From Varroa destructor (taxonomy: Eukaryota; Arthropoda; Arachnida; Mesostigmata; Varroidae): DNA of 64,000 nt. The stretch covers positions 38,943,042 to 39,007,041 of the forward strand of contig NW_019211456.1 of the NCBI RefSeq assembly GCF_002443255.2, written 5' to 3'. Within the stretch, counting starts at the first letter, position 1; each line of letters starts with the position of its first letter. Under the pieces are notes generated by a model. That model saw nothing but the letters and a program-made list of their open reading frames with translations. It did not search any database and was not told the origin of the DNA. This document shows, piece by piece, positions 1-12,400 of the stretch. A program made the position numbers and the translations under genes.

Positions 1-2335
1 TGGCGAGACCCGCTTTGCTAACGTGCATGTACGTAGATATTGTCAACCTTTACACGTTGCGACACATGACATAGCTAACTGTTGCACATGTATCTCACAA
101 GTCGACAAAAAACATCGCAATTCCATCCGTATATCTGAGCACGCGACTATGGCAATAAGCAAAAACGAAAGAAAGCTATCGAGAGCTGGCGCCAAATAAC
201 TAAGGAGAAAATGGAAAGGACGAATCGACAACACCATATGCGCCATAAATTTTGTTATCTCTTCTTCTCTACACTGTTCTATTCTATATCTAATCTAGGT
301 GTCTTGAAAGCAACAACTACAACGCAATGAAGCCCCGAAAAAAAAACAAAAATCTGTGCAGACAGACCAACCCTGCAGTTGTTCAATGGATCACATGGCA
401 CCAGGGTAAAAAAAGGGTCGATATAAAATAAGCACATTTTTTCAGCACACTGCTTCCTCAATTACTCTAATTAATTAAGGAAAAATCGAAAGGGGAAGAC
501 AAAGAATGACGAAACACATGACCAACTCTCACACACACACACACGCCACACACACCCCCACGCATACCCACGCAGCCACAGACACACAGATAAACATCTA
601 TGACAAACTACACCAAGCAATTCAAAAAAGGCTATTAATAAGAAAAAAAAAATAAAGAAAAATGATAATAAACATATATAAGCTAATCGATTTATTGCAC
701 AGCACAGACACACATACATTGTACGTACCCAGCGGGTAATGTGATGGCAGTTGTTAAGTGCACCGAAAAATGATACAATTATAATAATGATAACATTAAA
801 CTCGAAATACGATAATGAAAGGGCAAGGCATAACGCACATGACTTGAAATCTGTCAAAGACCTGTTAAAGACGAAATAGGAAAAGAATACAGGTAAAGCG
901 AAAAAACAAGCCCGAGCCAGTACCAATATGTCTAGTCCGTTCACTATTTTCTTCGTTAATCTGCTGTTTGCATCGACTTACTGGGGTAAGCCTACAAAAT
1001 GCCTACTGCCAGCATTGCTATAACTACCAGCTGCAGCTGTTACCCATTGGGCATTTAGGCCAAAGGTATTAAGTTTCGTCCAGATGTGCACCCTGAAATG
1101 ATACCGGACTCAGCAATGTAGAGATAATCGTCGATGCAAAACAGCTTCGTTTGTTTGGGCAGGCTTTCGAAAGGTTATTGAAGACAAAATCAACTGACCG
1201 CGACATCTCGTTGGCGACAATAGCGCTGATACTGACGTCAACTACGTATTTACTCGTACTACGTAATCAATGCACTAATAGTCGAACATTACTTTGATAT
1301 GTGGCACTCATTTCACTAATATAGACGGGTGAAGTTTATTGGCAGTGTGAGACCTAATGTGTGTTATAATGTAAGAACAAGCTCTAAGAGCATCACAACC
1401 TTTGTAACAACATTTCATTTACGCTCCTACCATATATCTTGGCCCTGTACGCGATGTCTCAGCGTTCTTGAAAGCCCATCGTGTGACTTTATTTCGAATT
1501 ACATGCCCAATTCGCAAATCCGGATCAACGAATACACTGGGTTCCCGAATCCGACGTCTGCATGTTCGTATCTGCACGTGCTTCTGTCGTCTTGACCAGC
1601 CGATTGGCTCAACATCGTTATTGGTATCAAACCAGGTAGTTACAGCGCTTTATCGTAATATCTTCATGTCGGATCCTGACGGAGTCGCTGTCTGAATAGT
1701 CGGAAAGAACGCTAGAACGCTGTCTGTCTATTATCATGTTTTTTCCTTTGTCATAAAGGAGTACCGCAGAGAGACGCAGGCACTTCGTTGTTATGACTAT
1801 CATCAATATATATTATTATCATGTGTGTTGTGAGCTCGTGAACTGACGAAACACTGATATCGTGTTGATTTTTTGGCCGCGTATTTAGCTGTAACTCCTT
1901 CTGTCGACGTGCATATTTGGTCCGCGTGCCCGCGCACGTTAATCACATACTAAACGATAGTTGTTATGATATAATTCAAGATTGTTGTAAAATAACGTGC
2001 TATAAACGCTCGAGACGTACCAAACCGTTCATCGTACGTGAAACGCGTCATGAAAGTTTTCAAATGGTGAAAATTACCTCGACGGTGTCAAGACAAGCAT
2101 GCTCTCTAAGTGCGCTTCCTCGAAGCTGGGTCGCTCCCGAACAGAAAACGACTCCTGGAGCTGGTGATATCTGCAGGGACCTTTCGTTAAGTGGACGCTG
2201 AGGTGTCACTAGCTTCATGTGATGGCTATGACAACGCCTTTTCGGGAAGTCAGTACTCCAGAGTCGAGGTTATTATGCACGCCTGTGAGAACCATACTGA
2301 TTATTCCTGCGATGTATTTACTCGTGCATAACCGC

Positions 2336-2361
2336 TATTATTATTATTATTATTATTATTA
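2336..2361. repeat. (TTA)n microsatellite
   Basis: A TTA trinucleotide run. A similar TAA run lies at 2687-2708. Confidence 0.85.
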
Positions 2362-2979
2362 TAATTAACTAGGCTCACAGAACGTATACAAGAGAAGCAA
2401 ACATTTGAGGGTAACAATTTCGACCCTCTGTTTGCTAGGGCTAATCTTTTAGGCTTAGCCCAGCATTAATTATACTTGTTAGCGGAATGCGTAAGCACAC
2501 TTCAATTGATCTTTGGCAGAAGTGATCTTTTGGCAACTTCACATCTGGTCATGAGGTCATTACTCATATAGGATACGACATTTAACAAAATATACATACA
2601 GATGATACAGAGATTGTTGCCAGGATCCGAGAAGAGGTACCTCCTCTGATGGGGCCTAACTAGACTTCCGGACCGGCCAGCTGGCTATAATAATAATAAT
2701 AATAATAAAATTTAATCAGCTATTCCTCATAACGAACATTCCCCACTGATAATCTATAACAGCACTGAAAAAACACCATTTCATCTACCACACATTCACA
2801 CGCCACAACAAACGTATGCCACGACATAAACACAATTAAGATATTATTGGTATCTATCTAAATAACATTAATAACAGAGAAAAAACATGAATTGACACGA
2901 AGAGTCAGTCGTGACGGTAATTCGGATGATGAAATTAATTATCTGATCCAATAATGATAGCAAGTAAGACGTTCACGCC

Positions 2980-2988
<9 letters not shown>

Positions 2989-3022
<34 letters not shown>
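2989..3022. repeat. (TA)n microsatellite
   Basis: An uninterrupted TA dinucleotide run of about 34 bases. Confidence 0.9.
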
Positions 3023-3023
<1 letters not shown>

Positions 3024-5592
3024 CGACAAAAAATGTGAACGCTATTGAGCTTCATTAGGATTATTTTTACGAATACAATATAGATATACAACGACAGACA
3101 CGCACGCATTTACACGCGGACATGTTTAGATACAGAAACACATGAGCTAAAATGACGATTTGCTCACTCATCCATTAGATATGTAACATACGCAAACAAA
3201 TCGACACACACGTTTATGTGACCTTTCACAAAGAGCACATCATAACACACTGTAGCGTTTACTGTGAACGAGCTAAAGTTATATACCTATAGATATAGCG
3301 ATACGGATCATAGTTATAACTATAATAACTATTACGATGCAGATATATGATAATAACGGTAATAGACAAGTCATACTGCTCAATCGTGCTCACATGAGCG
3401 GCACCCATACCGGACCCCCTTGCACGATGACGGCGACGACGAGTTACACACCTTAACAATCCAGTCTTGCAAGCCGCCTACTAGGTTCGTCGGCGTCATA
3501 CAGAGATTACAATAGAACAATAATAATCTGATACTACGTATGTTCGTTGTCTTTATCCGGGATAGACAGTCAGCCTAGTGAAGATGCTACAAACGATGGA
3601 AGCTAATGGAAGATAGATAGACATAAAAAGGCAAACTTTATGTCGCGGGAAAACGAATGGTAGTTGAATTTAGTAGCGTACACGTTGCACCGGGCGGAAT
3701 AATAACCAGCGCTGCTAGCCTCCAATAGGACGATCAAACGGTGACGAAGTGACCGTTCAGACCTCGTCTGAGATGGGTTCGGAAGCTGAGGAGCAGACGC
3801 ACGCAGCCTGTACATAATCTTATGCATAGAGCAGATAGAAGATAAAATCCGTAGTAGCCGGCGTACAGCAGCGCGTACCAACCAAAAAGAAAACTGATAC
3901 AAAAGCAACATGCAACGCGGCGTATTCAAACGTGCAGTGGGGTCTCGGTCCCCTTTTATGGACCCCTTCAAAGTCAGATGCAATCTTGGGCCATGCACAT
4001 ACACAGTGATATACAGACACGCAGAAGGCATGATTGTAATAAGGGTAGTGATTTTCATTATTGAAAATCGATCATTGCTATCTGCCGTGTGTATCCAGAT
4101 CTATGGCGGCCACCCGAACTGAATATGGTGTTAGATGGTCCGTGCAGTCCGAACACGGGTATGCTAGCCTTAGCTAGGCAGGCTCGTCGACTAGGACGCA
4201 CGACCCTTCGCATGTTTCGTCTAGTAGCTACCTTAACAACAAGACATTATACCAAACAACTTGAAAAGAGAATTTACTCTCCCTGCTGTGAGTTCCCCCG
4301 TCCCCAAACCCACACAAGGACTCCCTAAAAAAGAGTTTCTCCATAGCCCTATGTATAGCAGCGCCCTCTAACTAGGCTCATCGAAAAACTTCTCTATACA
4401 GCAGTTACTTAAAGCCGAAGTAGAAAACCATAACTATGGAGCATTTCATAGGAGACAAATATAGATAAACAACACATTATATACTTATAAAATGAAAGCA
4501 GAATAACTGAAAATAAGTCGACGAAACCTATTCATACCTACACACTCGTAACGATGATACACGATTGAGACCGATGGCAGAATGAAACTGAAAAAACGAA
4601 AAGATGAAATAATGATGTGAGCTAACAACAATATGATTCGAGCTACACATTACTAGAGAGGATCTGGTGTAGATCCAATTTAACATGATGCGTTCATTGG
4701 TGAGGAAGGCTTTCGTGTAGATATTAGGTAGGGCGAGTGATTCGAACAGATCGAATGGACGCATACGAATTGAGATATGCGTAAGAACAGGTTGATATAG
4801 CTCATTCTAACGATATAATAAAATTAACATTAACTATAATTAGAACAATAATACGGGTGGTAAAGATGAGCGAAGCAAAGGGATGCATGTATAACGGATG
4901 ATGTAGATACGGTGTTATAGTGTCTCATAGGTATTTTCCTTACCAGCTTGTAAGTAAACAGCGGAAAATAACGGTCGGAAGATGCAGCGCCATCCACGAA
5001 GAAGGGAGCGGCAAAAAGAGTCTCATTCTGAACTTAATAATTGAGTCTCACCGTCGACCACGCATTTTTGAGACAGGGAGGAACGAACGAGAAAAATGAC
5101 ACTAGTACGTAAAGGAAAGACGTTAATTTAACGCATTATTACTACTAATATAAATACAACGGTATCTTAATGAAAGGAGAACGAGAGTGCTTTACGTAGA
5201 CAAGAAAGAAAACAATATTTAATAAAAGGCAGGACGGCAAGACATAGCTTCAGTAGCTCCAGGCGTCATGCGGCTGGCACGTATACTTTTACTATAATAA
5301 GAACGATAACAGAAACACAACAGAAAACACACATATTAGGTAAATATGAGCGAAAAGAAAACATGTTGTGTCTCTAAAATGGATAATTTATATTTCGCAT
5401 TTGACAAAGTCATGCTTTGGCGTCGTCCGCGAAAAAAAATTAAATATTGAGAAGGACTAATATAGTAACAAGAAAAACGATCGCTGAACTAAAGTAAAAC
5501 ATTTGATAAATAGACGGCTGATACAAATTATAATAGTTGATAAGATAAAGCGCCCGAAGTAAGCTAAGAAAGAACTTGGTGAAATGATACGA

Positions 5593-5595
<3 letters not shown>

Positions 5596-5623
<28 letters not shown>
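5596..5623. repeat. (TA)n microsatellite
   Basis: A TA dinucleotide run of about 28 bases that passes into a short GT run. Confidence 0.9.
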
Positions 5624-5630
<7 letters not shown>

Positions 5631-8088
5631 AGGGGTTGTCTGTGTGTGCCCGACACAAGTCATATACGCTTAATGCCGATGAGGACAACGATAATAGTAC
5701 CGATTCGGTAAACTATAACATGACACGTTGAAATACGAAGGCGCCAATTATTTAAATTTGAAATGGACTGAGTGGTGGCGCCCTGGTCGGGTCGGCGTCA
5801 TCTTGTGCATAGCAAGCCCGACTAGACTGAAATAAAGTTGGTTGAGAGAGACTGAATTGCGTGTTGTGAGTGCGTATGTATGTCAAGAGGCGAGCTATTA
5901 TTCTACCAGACAACAGATTTCAAAACTAAAATCTATCAAAGCCTTTACCCAAATTATCGGCCAAATAGTCTGTTGAATGAAAATTGTCCGCTTTAAATAA
6001 AACATGTCAATAAAGGACAGCCCGTCTCAAACACGACAAGGGAATGAGAGAAGGCGAATGGAGACAGATGATAGTGCATGACGCTAATTATAACAAAAAT
6101 AATAACAACAATTAGCATTATTATATATTGATTACAATAATGTGTGGCAGACGTCGGCGAAGGGCGTGGCCGGGAAGCAGATTAAGTCTCATTATTGATA
6201 CCTGAATACAGTTTAGCGCGAGAAGACGAAATATTATAAAAAAGACAGCGCGATAGGAAAAGGGCACCCGTGGAGAAAAGGACAAGGAATAAAGGAACAC
6301 GACAAACACGTACGATAGAAAACTGCATTATGCTAAACATCAAACATACACCGATATTGACATTCACTAACACAGTCAAGCATACTGTAAGGGACAAAGA
6401 GAGACTTAACAGCTGCGAAAGCAACAAGGAGAATCGAATTAATAATATATAGAGAAAACATAAGAAAAAAAAGCGAAAATAGAAAGAGCGGGACTTGAAG
6501 ATTCACGAGCAGATCGCGAGACAGACAAATGAAAGGAAACAGACTCGCGAAAACTAGATCTATTATTATTGGGAACGATATCCCGGTGGATAACGACGCA
6601 CCACATCATGGATTCTGTATTGACTATATGGAGTAGGCAGAAAAAAGAACGGAGAAATCGGTTGCCAAAAACAATTAAACACTGTCACCGTGCAAAGGTG
6701 ATCGACGTAATAACCAACAAATTCACTGCAGTTGCGCAAATGGCTAACAAAAAGTGCCACGTTACGTGATTAAGTTGCCCAAAGTCATGGCTTCCAGCAA
6801 TAAGCGCTAATACAAATAACGATTAATAAATAAAGCCCGTACTAACTTTCATTCAAGTAAACAGTTCTACTAAAAAATAATCGACGTGAAAAATCGTGAA
6901 GGCAGTCAGTCTTGCTGCAGATAGCATTGTCATTTTTAATAACATAACATAATTTTTTTTCTGTTTAGAGAAACAGATTACGCTTGGATTTAGAATTCTG
7001 TGTACTTCGCAGTCAGAAAGTATATACAATGCCTAAATCATATTCAGGGCTAAATTACGTTGACGTCATATCGAATACTACATACTAACCAATATCAGTA
7101 ACAATCACTGTAATAAGGGTCTATCCAGTAGTGACGTCTTGTTGTTTACTGTTAGACGGAAGGACAAACAACCGGAGCGTCATTAACAAAATAACTCTTT
7201 AACTAATAACAAGAATACTTAGGAAGACAATAAAATCAAGATAACAAATCGTAATCACTGTAACAAAAACAAAAAAAGGTTATAAACGTTGTTGTTATTA
7301 TTATTATTATGCTTTATAATTACTATTGTACATCATATGTTATATTTTATAATTCCATCAGCAGCAACAACAACATTTACGCTATATGCTAACGAATTTT
7401 GCTGAACGTCGCACCCAAAATAGGCCTTGACGAGACGAAGGCTTTTCTTAGGTGTCTTGCGTCCGCTTGCCCTTCGAGTATCGCTGTGCAAAGATACAGA
7501 AAATAGAGCTCGAAGTGCATGAGTCTAAGACTGAACTCTTCAGTTATATATACTACTTACTCAATCTTTCCGCCGGCCATGAGACAAGGGAATATTTTAA
7601 AAAAGTATGAACGATGCTATGACACCAACAAGTGCTTGAAGCGGTTACGAGGTGAATGACGCTACGATTTATTGGCATTAACTGATAACCCTACGCTTCT
7701 GCTATTTGCTATTCCTGAAATTTTGTAAAAGTTTGAAATTTCCGGAAAACGAAAACCACATACGATATACGAGGTAGTAGTTGTGGTACGAACGGTTCTA
7801 ACGGACGGCGAACTGGCCGAGCGGATGAGGTCATGGATGACGCTTCGACCCATTTACGAGGCCTCTGTAAGCGTAGGAGTTGACGACCGGTGAAACAGAA
7901 TGCACAGCCCACCTTACAGCCTAGGCATCTTGAATTCATACATAACTCGTACGTCGCAAAGTAAACGGATAAATCATATTGGAATAGACGATGAGTGGAA
8001 TTCAAACGAGAGACGAAATAGGGCAATGTGATGCCTCAAAGACACCAGGACCCAAGCAAATTACTGTTCATTGGAAGTGGGCGAAAAT

Positions 8089-8171
8089 GCCGACGTTATA
8101 GTTAATACACAGGCAATTAGCTGTCTTGAATGACTGAATAAGCTAATTCTGCCGATCACTATAACGTCGGC
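8089..8171. repeat. 83-nt imperfect hairpin
   Basis: Outer arms 8089-8102 and 8158-8171 are perfect 14-base reverse complements. Inner arms 8115-8122 and 8141-8148 (AATTAGCT/AGCTAATT) are also reverse complements, with a nearby GGC/GCC pair, leaving an 18-nt loop. The overall size and bulged form resemble a microRNA precursor, but nothing here shows that it is processed. Confidence 0.55.
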
Positions 8172-8589
8172 GACGGTAATGCTGATGCCGACAAGGATCA
8201 AAATAGTGGCGTTCATTAAAAGTTAATTAATTAATTACATACTAATTGTGGTCATGGAAATGATCGTTGGGAACTCACAATGATGATTTACATTGGGGGC
8301 ATCAGTCTGACGGAGATAGACAAACGAGGATGACAGCGATGTCGATGTCACCGAGGATGAAACGAAGCGAGTAGCGTACGGCTAGGCAAACAAACATGGC
8401 AGAGTTTAAACGGAATCAGAAACACGGAAATAAACAGACTGACTAACTAACAGACAAACAGACAGATGGCTTCAAAGAGTGTCAGAGCGATAAAAAAACA
8501 GAAGAAAGATATATAAAGGGACAGGCGATAGAGAGAGTTGAAAAGATATATAAAAACTATTATCTGTAATTTACATTCTGATCTTGTTC

Positions 8590-8595
8590 AATAAA
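8590..8595 (+). terminator. candidate polyadenylation signal
   Basis: AATAAA followed within about 30 bases by T/G-rich sequence. It marks the right edge of the A-rich region that starts at base 1. Confidence 0.4.
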
Positions 8596-8600
8596 TATAA

Positions 8601-9361
8601 TTCAATTCAATTGTGCCGATTGTTATCTTTTTCAGGTGCACTTAGATATATGTTTCGTTAATATATATTCTAGTGTATGAAACGCGTAAGCATATTATAC
8701 ATATATGTACGTGTTCAGGTAGACTAGAAGCGGTGCTTACGATGAGTCAGCAGTTCCGACGTCAATGTTTATTTCTCACACACATACGGTACTGGTTCGA
8801 TGAGGCCGCTGAAGATACTCATGTTATTACGATAAGCTTTACAAGGCGCCTTACTCTTTTTTTTTTAACTATAACCTAAGATCTAACATTGCAAATATGC
8901 AGCAGATTACTCATGATGTAGAGGCTACTGTATCAGCCGCGAAAAATATAAACTAGCTCATTGAAATTAAGATACTTTTGTTTAACTCAATTGCGTAGAA
9001 GGGGTATTGCTAGTGTGCATATCAAGATCAATGGCACCGAAAATCAATTCAACTGTACAACGAGGACGACCTTGTTCGGAGGTGTGTCCCTGGTAAAATG
9101 CTAGATTCTTCGCATCTATGGTAGCTTTTCACAAAGCGACGAAGCAAATAACGCCACCATCCTTTTGCGCAGTATTGGAAAAAGTTGACGGAACGTGTAA
9201 TATTAAATCAAGAAGACACGTTAGGTAATTTCTTTTTGATGAGAAAACAACAGTGTATGTTATGCTGGTTAACTGGACATGTTCGTCGTTTTCCATTGTC
9301 AGAGATGGCAAGAAGATGTCCTTGATTCGTCCCTTGATGACTAGCGGAAAATGAACTACAG
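8601..9361. other. non-coding stretch
   Basis: I see no supported gene, only short random ORFs and a T run near 8859. Confidence 0.4.
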
Positions 9362-9367
9362 TTTATT
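9362..9367 (-). terminator. candidate poly(A) signal of the membrane-protein gene
   Basis: Reads AATAAA on the minus strand, about 130 bases beyond the stop codon at 9499-9501. That is a normal distance for the end of this gene's transcript. Confidence 0.45.
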
Positions 9368-9498
9368 TGTGCTCAGCCTCCTATTACTTCTTATTACTAT
9401 GAATGCGAGGCACTTCGTAAGGCAAAATCAACATGAGGCGATACGATCTGAGACGATTATCTAGTTTTGCATTTTTTATAAGTTGTGTTGAAGCAACT

Positions 9499-12400
9499 TC
9501 AATATGTCTTAGCTACGGAGTAGGCAGATACAGTTCTAGGCTGACTAAAGGTTCTTCGAGCTGGTGGTGAATAATCAATGGGGGGTTCCTGAGCAGGATT
9601 AAGCTGTTCTTCGTCGAATGGTTTCCGTGGAATGTATCTGAAAGCACGTGATCAACAAAGTAAAACAGCTGGTGGCGCTTTATTAGGAAGTTAATACGTT
9701 CGCTTGCAAGATATAGCATGCATATGCCCCTAAGCCATAACGAAAGGTCTATAATTAACTTCTATTAGTAAGAATAGTTAGTTTATTAATTAGTAGCAAT
9801 AATTAGTTACTAACTACGACTCCTTTGTAGAATGTACTCTAGCATGAGATAATTCATAAATTACCTAGGAATAGCATTCTACTTGATCAGACATGAGAAA
9901 CCTCTGAACGTCAGTGAATTTCATTGCTACATGGATTTATTATTTTTTCAGCTATTTACTAGCTCGCGATGAAACTGGCTTCATACAATTAATTTTACCG
10001 ACAGTCTCGAGGGACACGTGACAGCATAGGGTGCGGCTACTTTTATCAGAAGACGCTTTACTCTATCGATCGCATACGACAGGTACATCTATTGTCGAAC
10101 CATTGACACCATTCGAAACTAGTAAAATGAACATTTTTTCCTACGAGATCTTCTATTATTAACTAAATCCCGTTTCGTAGCATCTGTTTGTTAAGGACGT
10201 AAATGATTTTTGTGGCAATATTCGAAACTGGTCGTGACCTTATGCTAGGCCTGCACGGGGTTGCCTCCTTCACAATTCCACGCCTATCAAACACAGTTAC
10301 TTAGCTCAACGTGTATGCTTTACTAAGTGAGTTAAAAGTATCATTACTTGTTGCAAGAAGGCTCTAGTGCGGACTGAATAGGACCAAACATAAATGAATG
10401 TTCCAGTATTATGCAACACGTTGCGCTGCAGTTTAGATAAGCTGGCTTTATGACTTTCGGTTAGCGTTTATACAGAACGAACGCAGGACATCCGTTTTAA
10501 ATTAGGCGCTCTCGCCAGTCGTGTGGGCAGTGAATTATAAATTCCTTGCACGTCCTACCGAGGGCTAAAAGATACAGAATCTGAGAGGCTTTTAGCAGCC
10601 AGTGAAGCACTAGGCAGTGAGAATGTAATGTCAATATCAAATGGCCTGTGACCCAAACTCAGCACACGTCATGGCTGACGGATTCAACTACTATATGGCG
10701 GTCAATTGTGCGTTTAATGGCTATTCCGAACAATTATTCTCCACTGGATGTCTATAACCTCTAGCGTAGGAAGAAGTGTATAATAATACATCTTTTTCTT
10801 TTACCTTTTTTGTTATACCGCGGCGCCTCCCACCGCGCGGGTATATGTGCTCAATGGGGCATACGCCCCTGTTGCGTTCCAAACTAATGAGCTGATAATA
10901 AATAAGATTTTGAATGTAAGCACATTCACACAACAGAACAGTTAATGTAATGGTAAAAAAAGTTGTTTTCAAGGCTTGCTTTCTGGATTCGCTCAAATGC
11001 TTGTACAAATTTTTAACCCTTTAACACATAATATTATCAAAGTCTCTTAAAAATAAAAGTGTCTAAACACAAAAAAATATGCTCTTTTTTCAGGTGGATT
11101 GGATAACAATAGAATGAGCTCCGTAAAACAACTGACTTCATATCGAAAAATACCGTAGATTTGATTAATTACGTAACCGGTTCGCTAATAAAATATGTAC
11201 TCATCATTTTCCTAGCTAAAGCTCTCGGATCCGACAAAAGAAAGCGTAGCATGACCAATTTCTTAGTCGAGTTGTAAGAGGAGGCTCCATATTTTCAGAC
11301 TAGAGACTTTTAATGTGAGATAAGCAATCATTTGTCATGAAATCAACAGACTCGATTGACCTTGTCCCTGGCGCTCTCTAGCATAAGAAAAATGGTTCAC
11401 GATCGCACAACCCATTTGAAGATAATTAAAGTGCTTTGCGTCCTTTGCTAAACATTGCTAAACGAATATAGCACACATAACAATGGAAAAACGCAAAGGA
11501 ACGTTAGGTAGGACTGACGATGATCATTGTTCGAATTTAATCTGAGAATTGAGAGCGAAATCACTTTAGATTGATTTCATAAAAACGTAGATGTTTCGAC
11601 TTTTCTAGCAGAAGACTAGAATCTGCTCGATCGAAAACGCTATTCAATCGATGTACATATATCGGTAGGATGTACACGCACAACGCCCAGTATCGACACA
11701 TCTTTAGTAGCTGTATACGAATGGAGCGGTGTGCAACAGACTCGTGGGTCAAGTAAATAACTTACCCAAAAAAATAACTCGAGTCATTGGTAGTAATCGT
11801 ATTAGCTATGTAGAATATTGAAGTCCAGGCCTGTGGTTTGTCAAATTTGCCTTAAATGCTCCATTGGGGTGATTAAAGTTGCCACAATAAACCAGGTACA
11901 ACAACAATATTGGAATGTCAGTCTGATAGGCTCGGATAAGAACAAAGCTCACTGAAATCCAACAGTAAAGTTGAAGCAATGAAACGCACAATGTGCCTGT
12001 AAGGAGCCGGACAACTTTCTTTTTTAAGCTGGCAGAACTGTAATCACTCGAGTGTCGCTTTGAGTTTGACTGCAAAGTTTCACCGAAGTCAACCGCAATT
12101 CCCTCATACAAATAAAGAGAATAACTTACTAAATGGCTAGGGATTTTCATATTAGGCAATAACAAACTATATAATCGAATCCACATGCCTATGTAATATT
12201 AGTAACTTAGTACAAGTTGGACAAAGGTTATCAAGTATTGAAATGCACGACGTAATAATAAGTGGGTGTACGTACCTACGAATGTTGCACATCATCCAGA
12301 TGAAGAAAGTGCCGGCGAATGCGATGATCAAAAAAAGTAGTAACTGCAGAAACAGATGTATTCCATAGCTCTTCCACCAAATACTGGGAATCTGTGGACC

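Larger units (their letters stand above)
1..8600 (+). other. A-rich, microsatellite-rich non-coding region, probable long 3' UTR
   Basis: No ORF here has conserved motifs or convincing codon structure. The plus strand is visibly richer in A than in T and has many purine runs. It carries several microsatellites: AC near 530-544, TTA near 2336-2361, TAA near 2687-2708, TA at 2989-3022 and 5596-5623, TTA near 7293-7310. The region closes with AATAAA at 8590 followed by T/G-rich sequence. The flank of the PP2A gene at 33.2-37 kb has the same character, so I infer transcribed 3' UTR of a plus-strand gene whose CDS lies left of the window. It could equally be intergenic DNA. Confidence 0.4.

Noticed and set aside
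471..944. 157-codon minus-strand ORF
   Set aside because: It is the complement of an A-rich, CA-repeat tract, so it encodes a phenylalanine/cysteine-rich chance peptide with no motif.
2989..3022. TA-rich tract as a replication origin or scaffold attachment site
   Set aside because: Simple TA repeats occur repeatedly in the window and nothing specific marks this one.
3603..4058. 151-codon minus-strand ORF
   Set aside because: It overlaps other open frames on both strands within the A-rich non-coding region. No domain, and no splice or start support.
4720..4760. B-box-like GTTCGAATC on the minus strand (possible tRNA)
   Set aside because: No matching A box and no cloverleaf could be drawn around it.
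5440..5688. Tyr/Ile-rich ORFs over a TA repeat
   Set aside because: They translate a (TA)n microsatellite.
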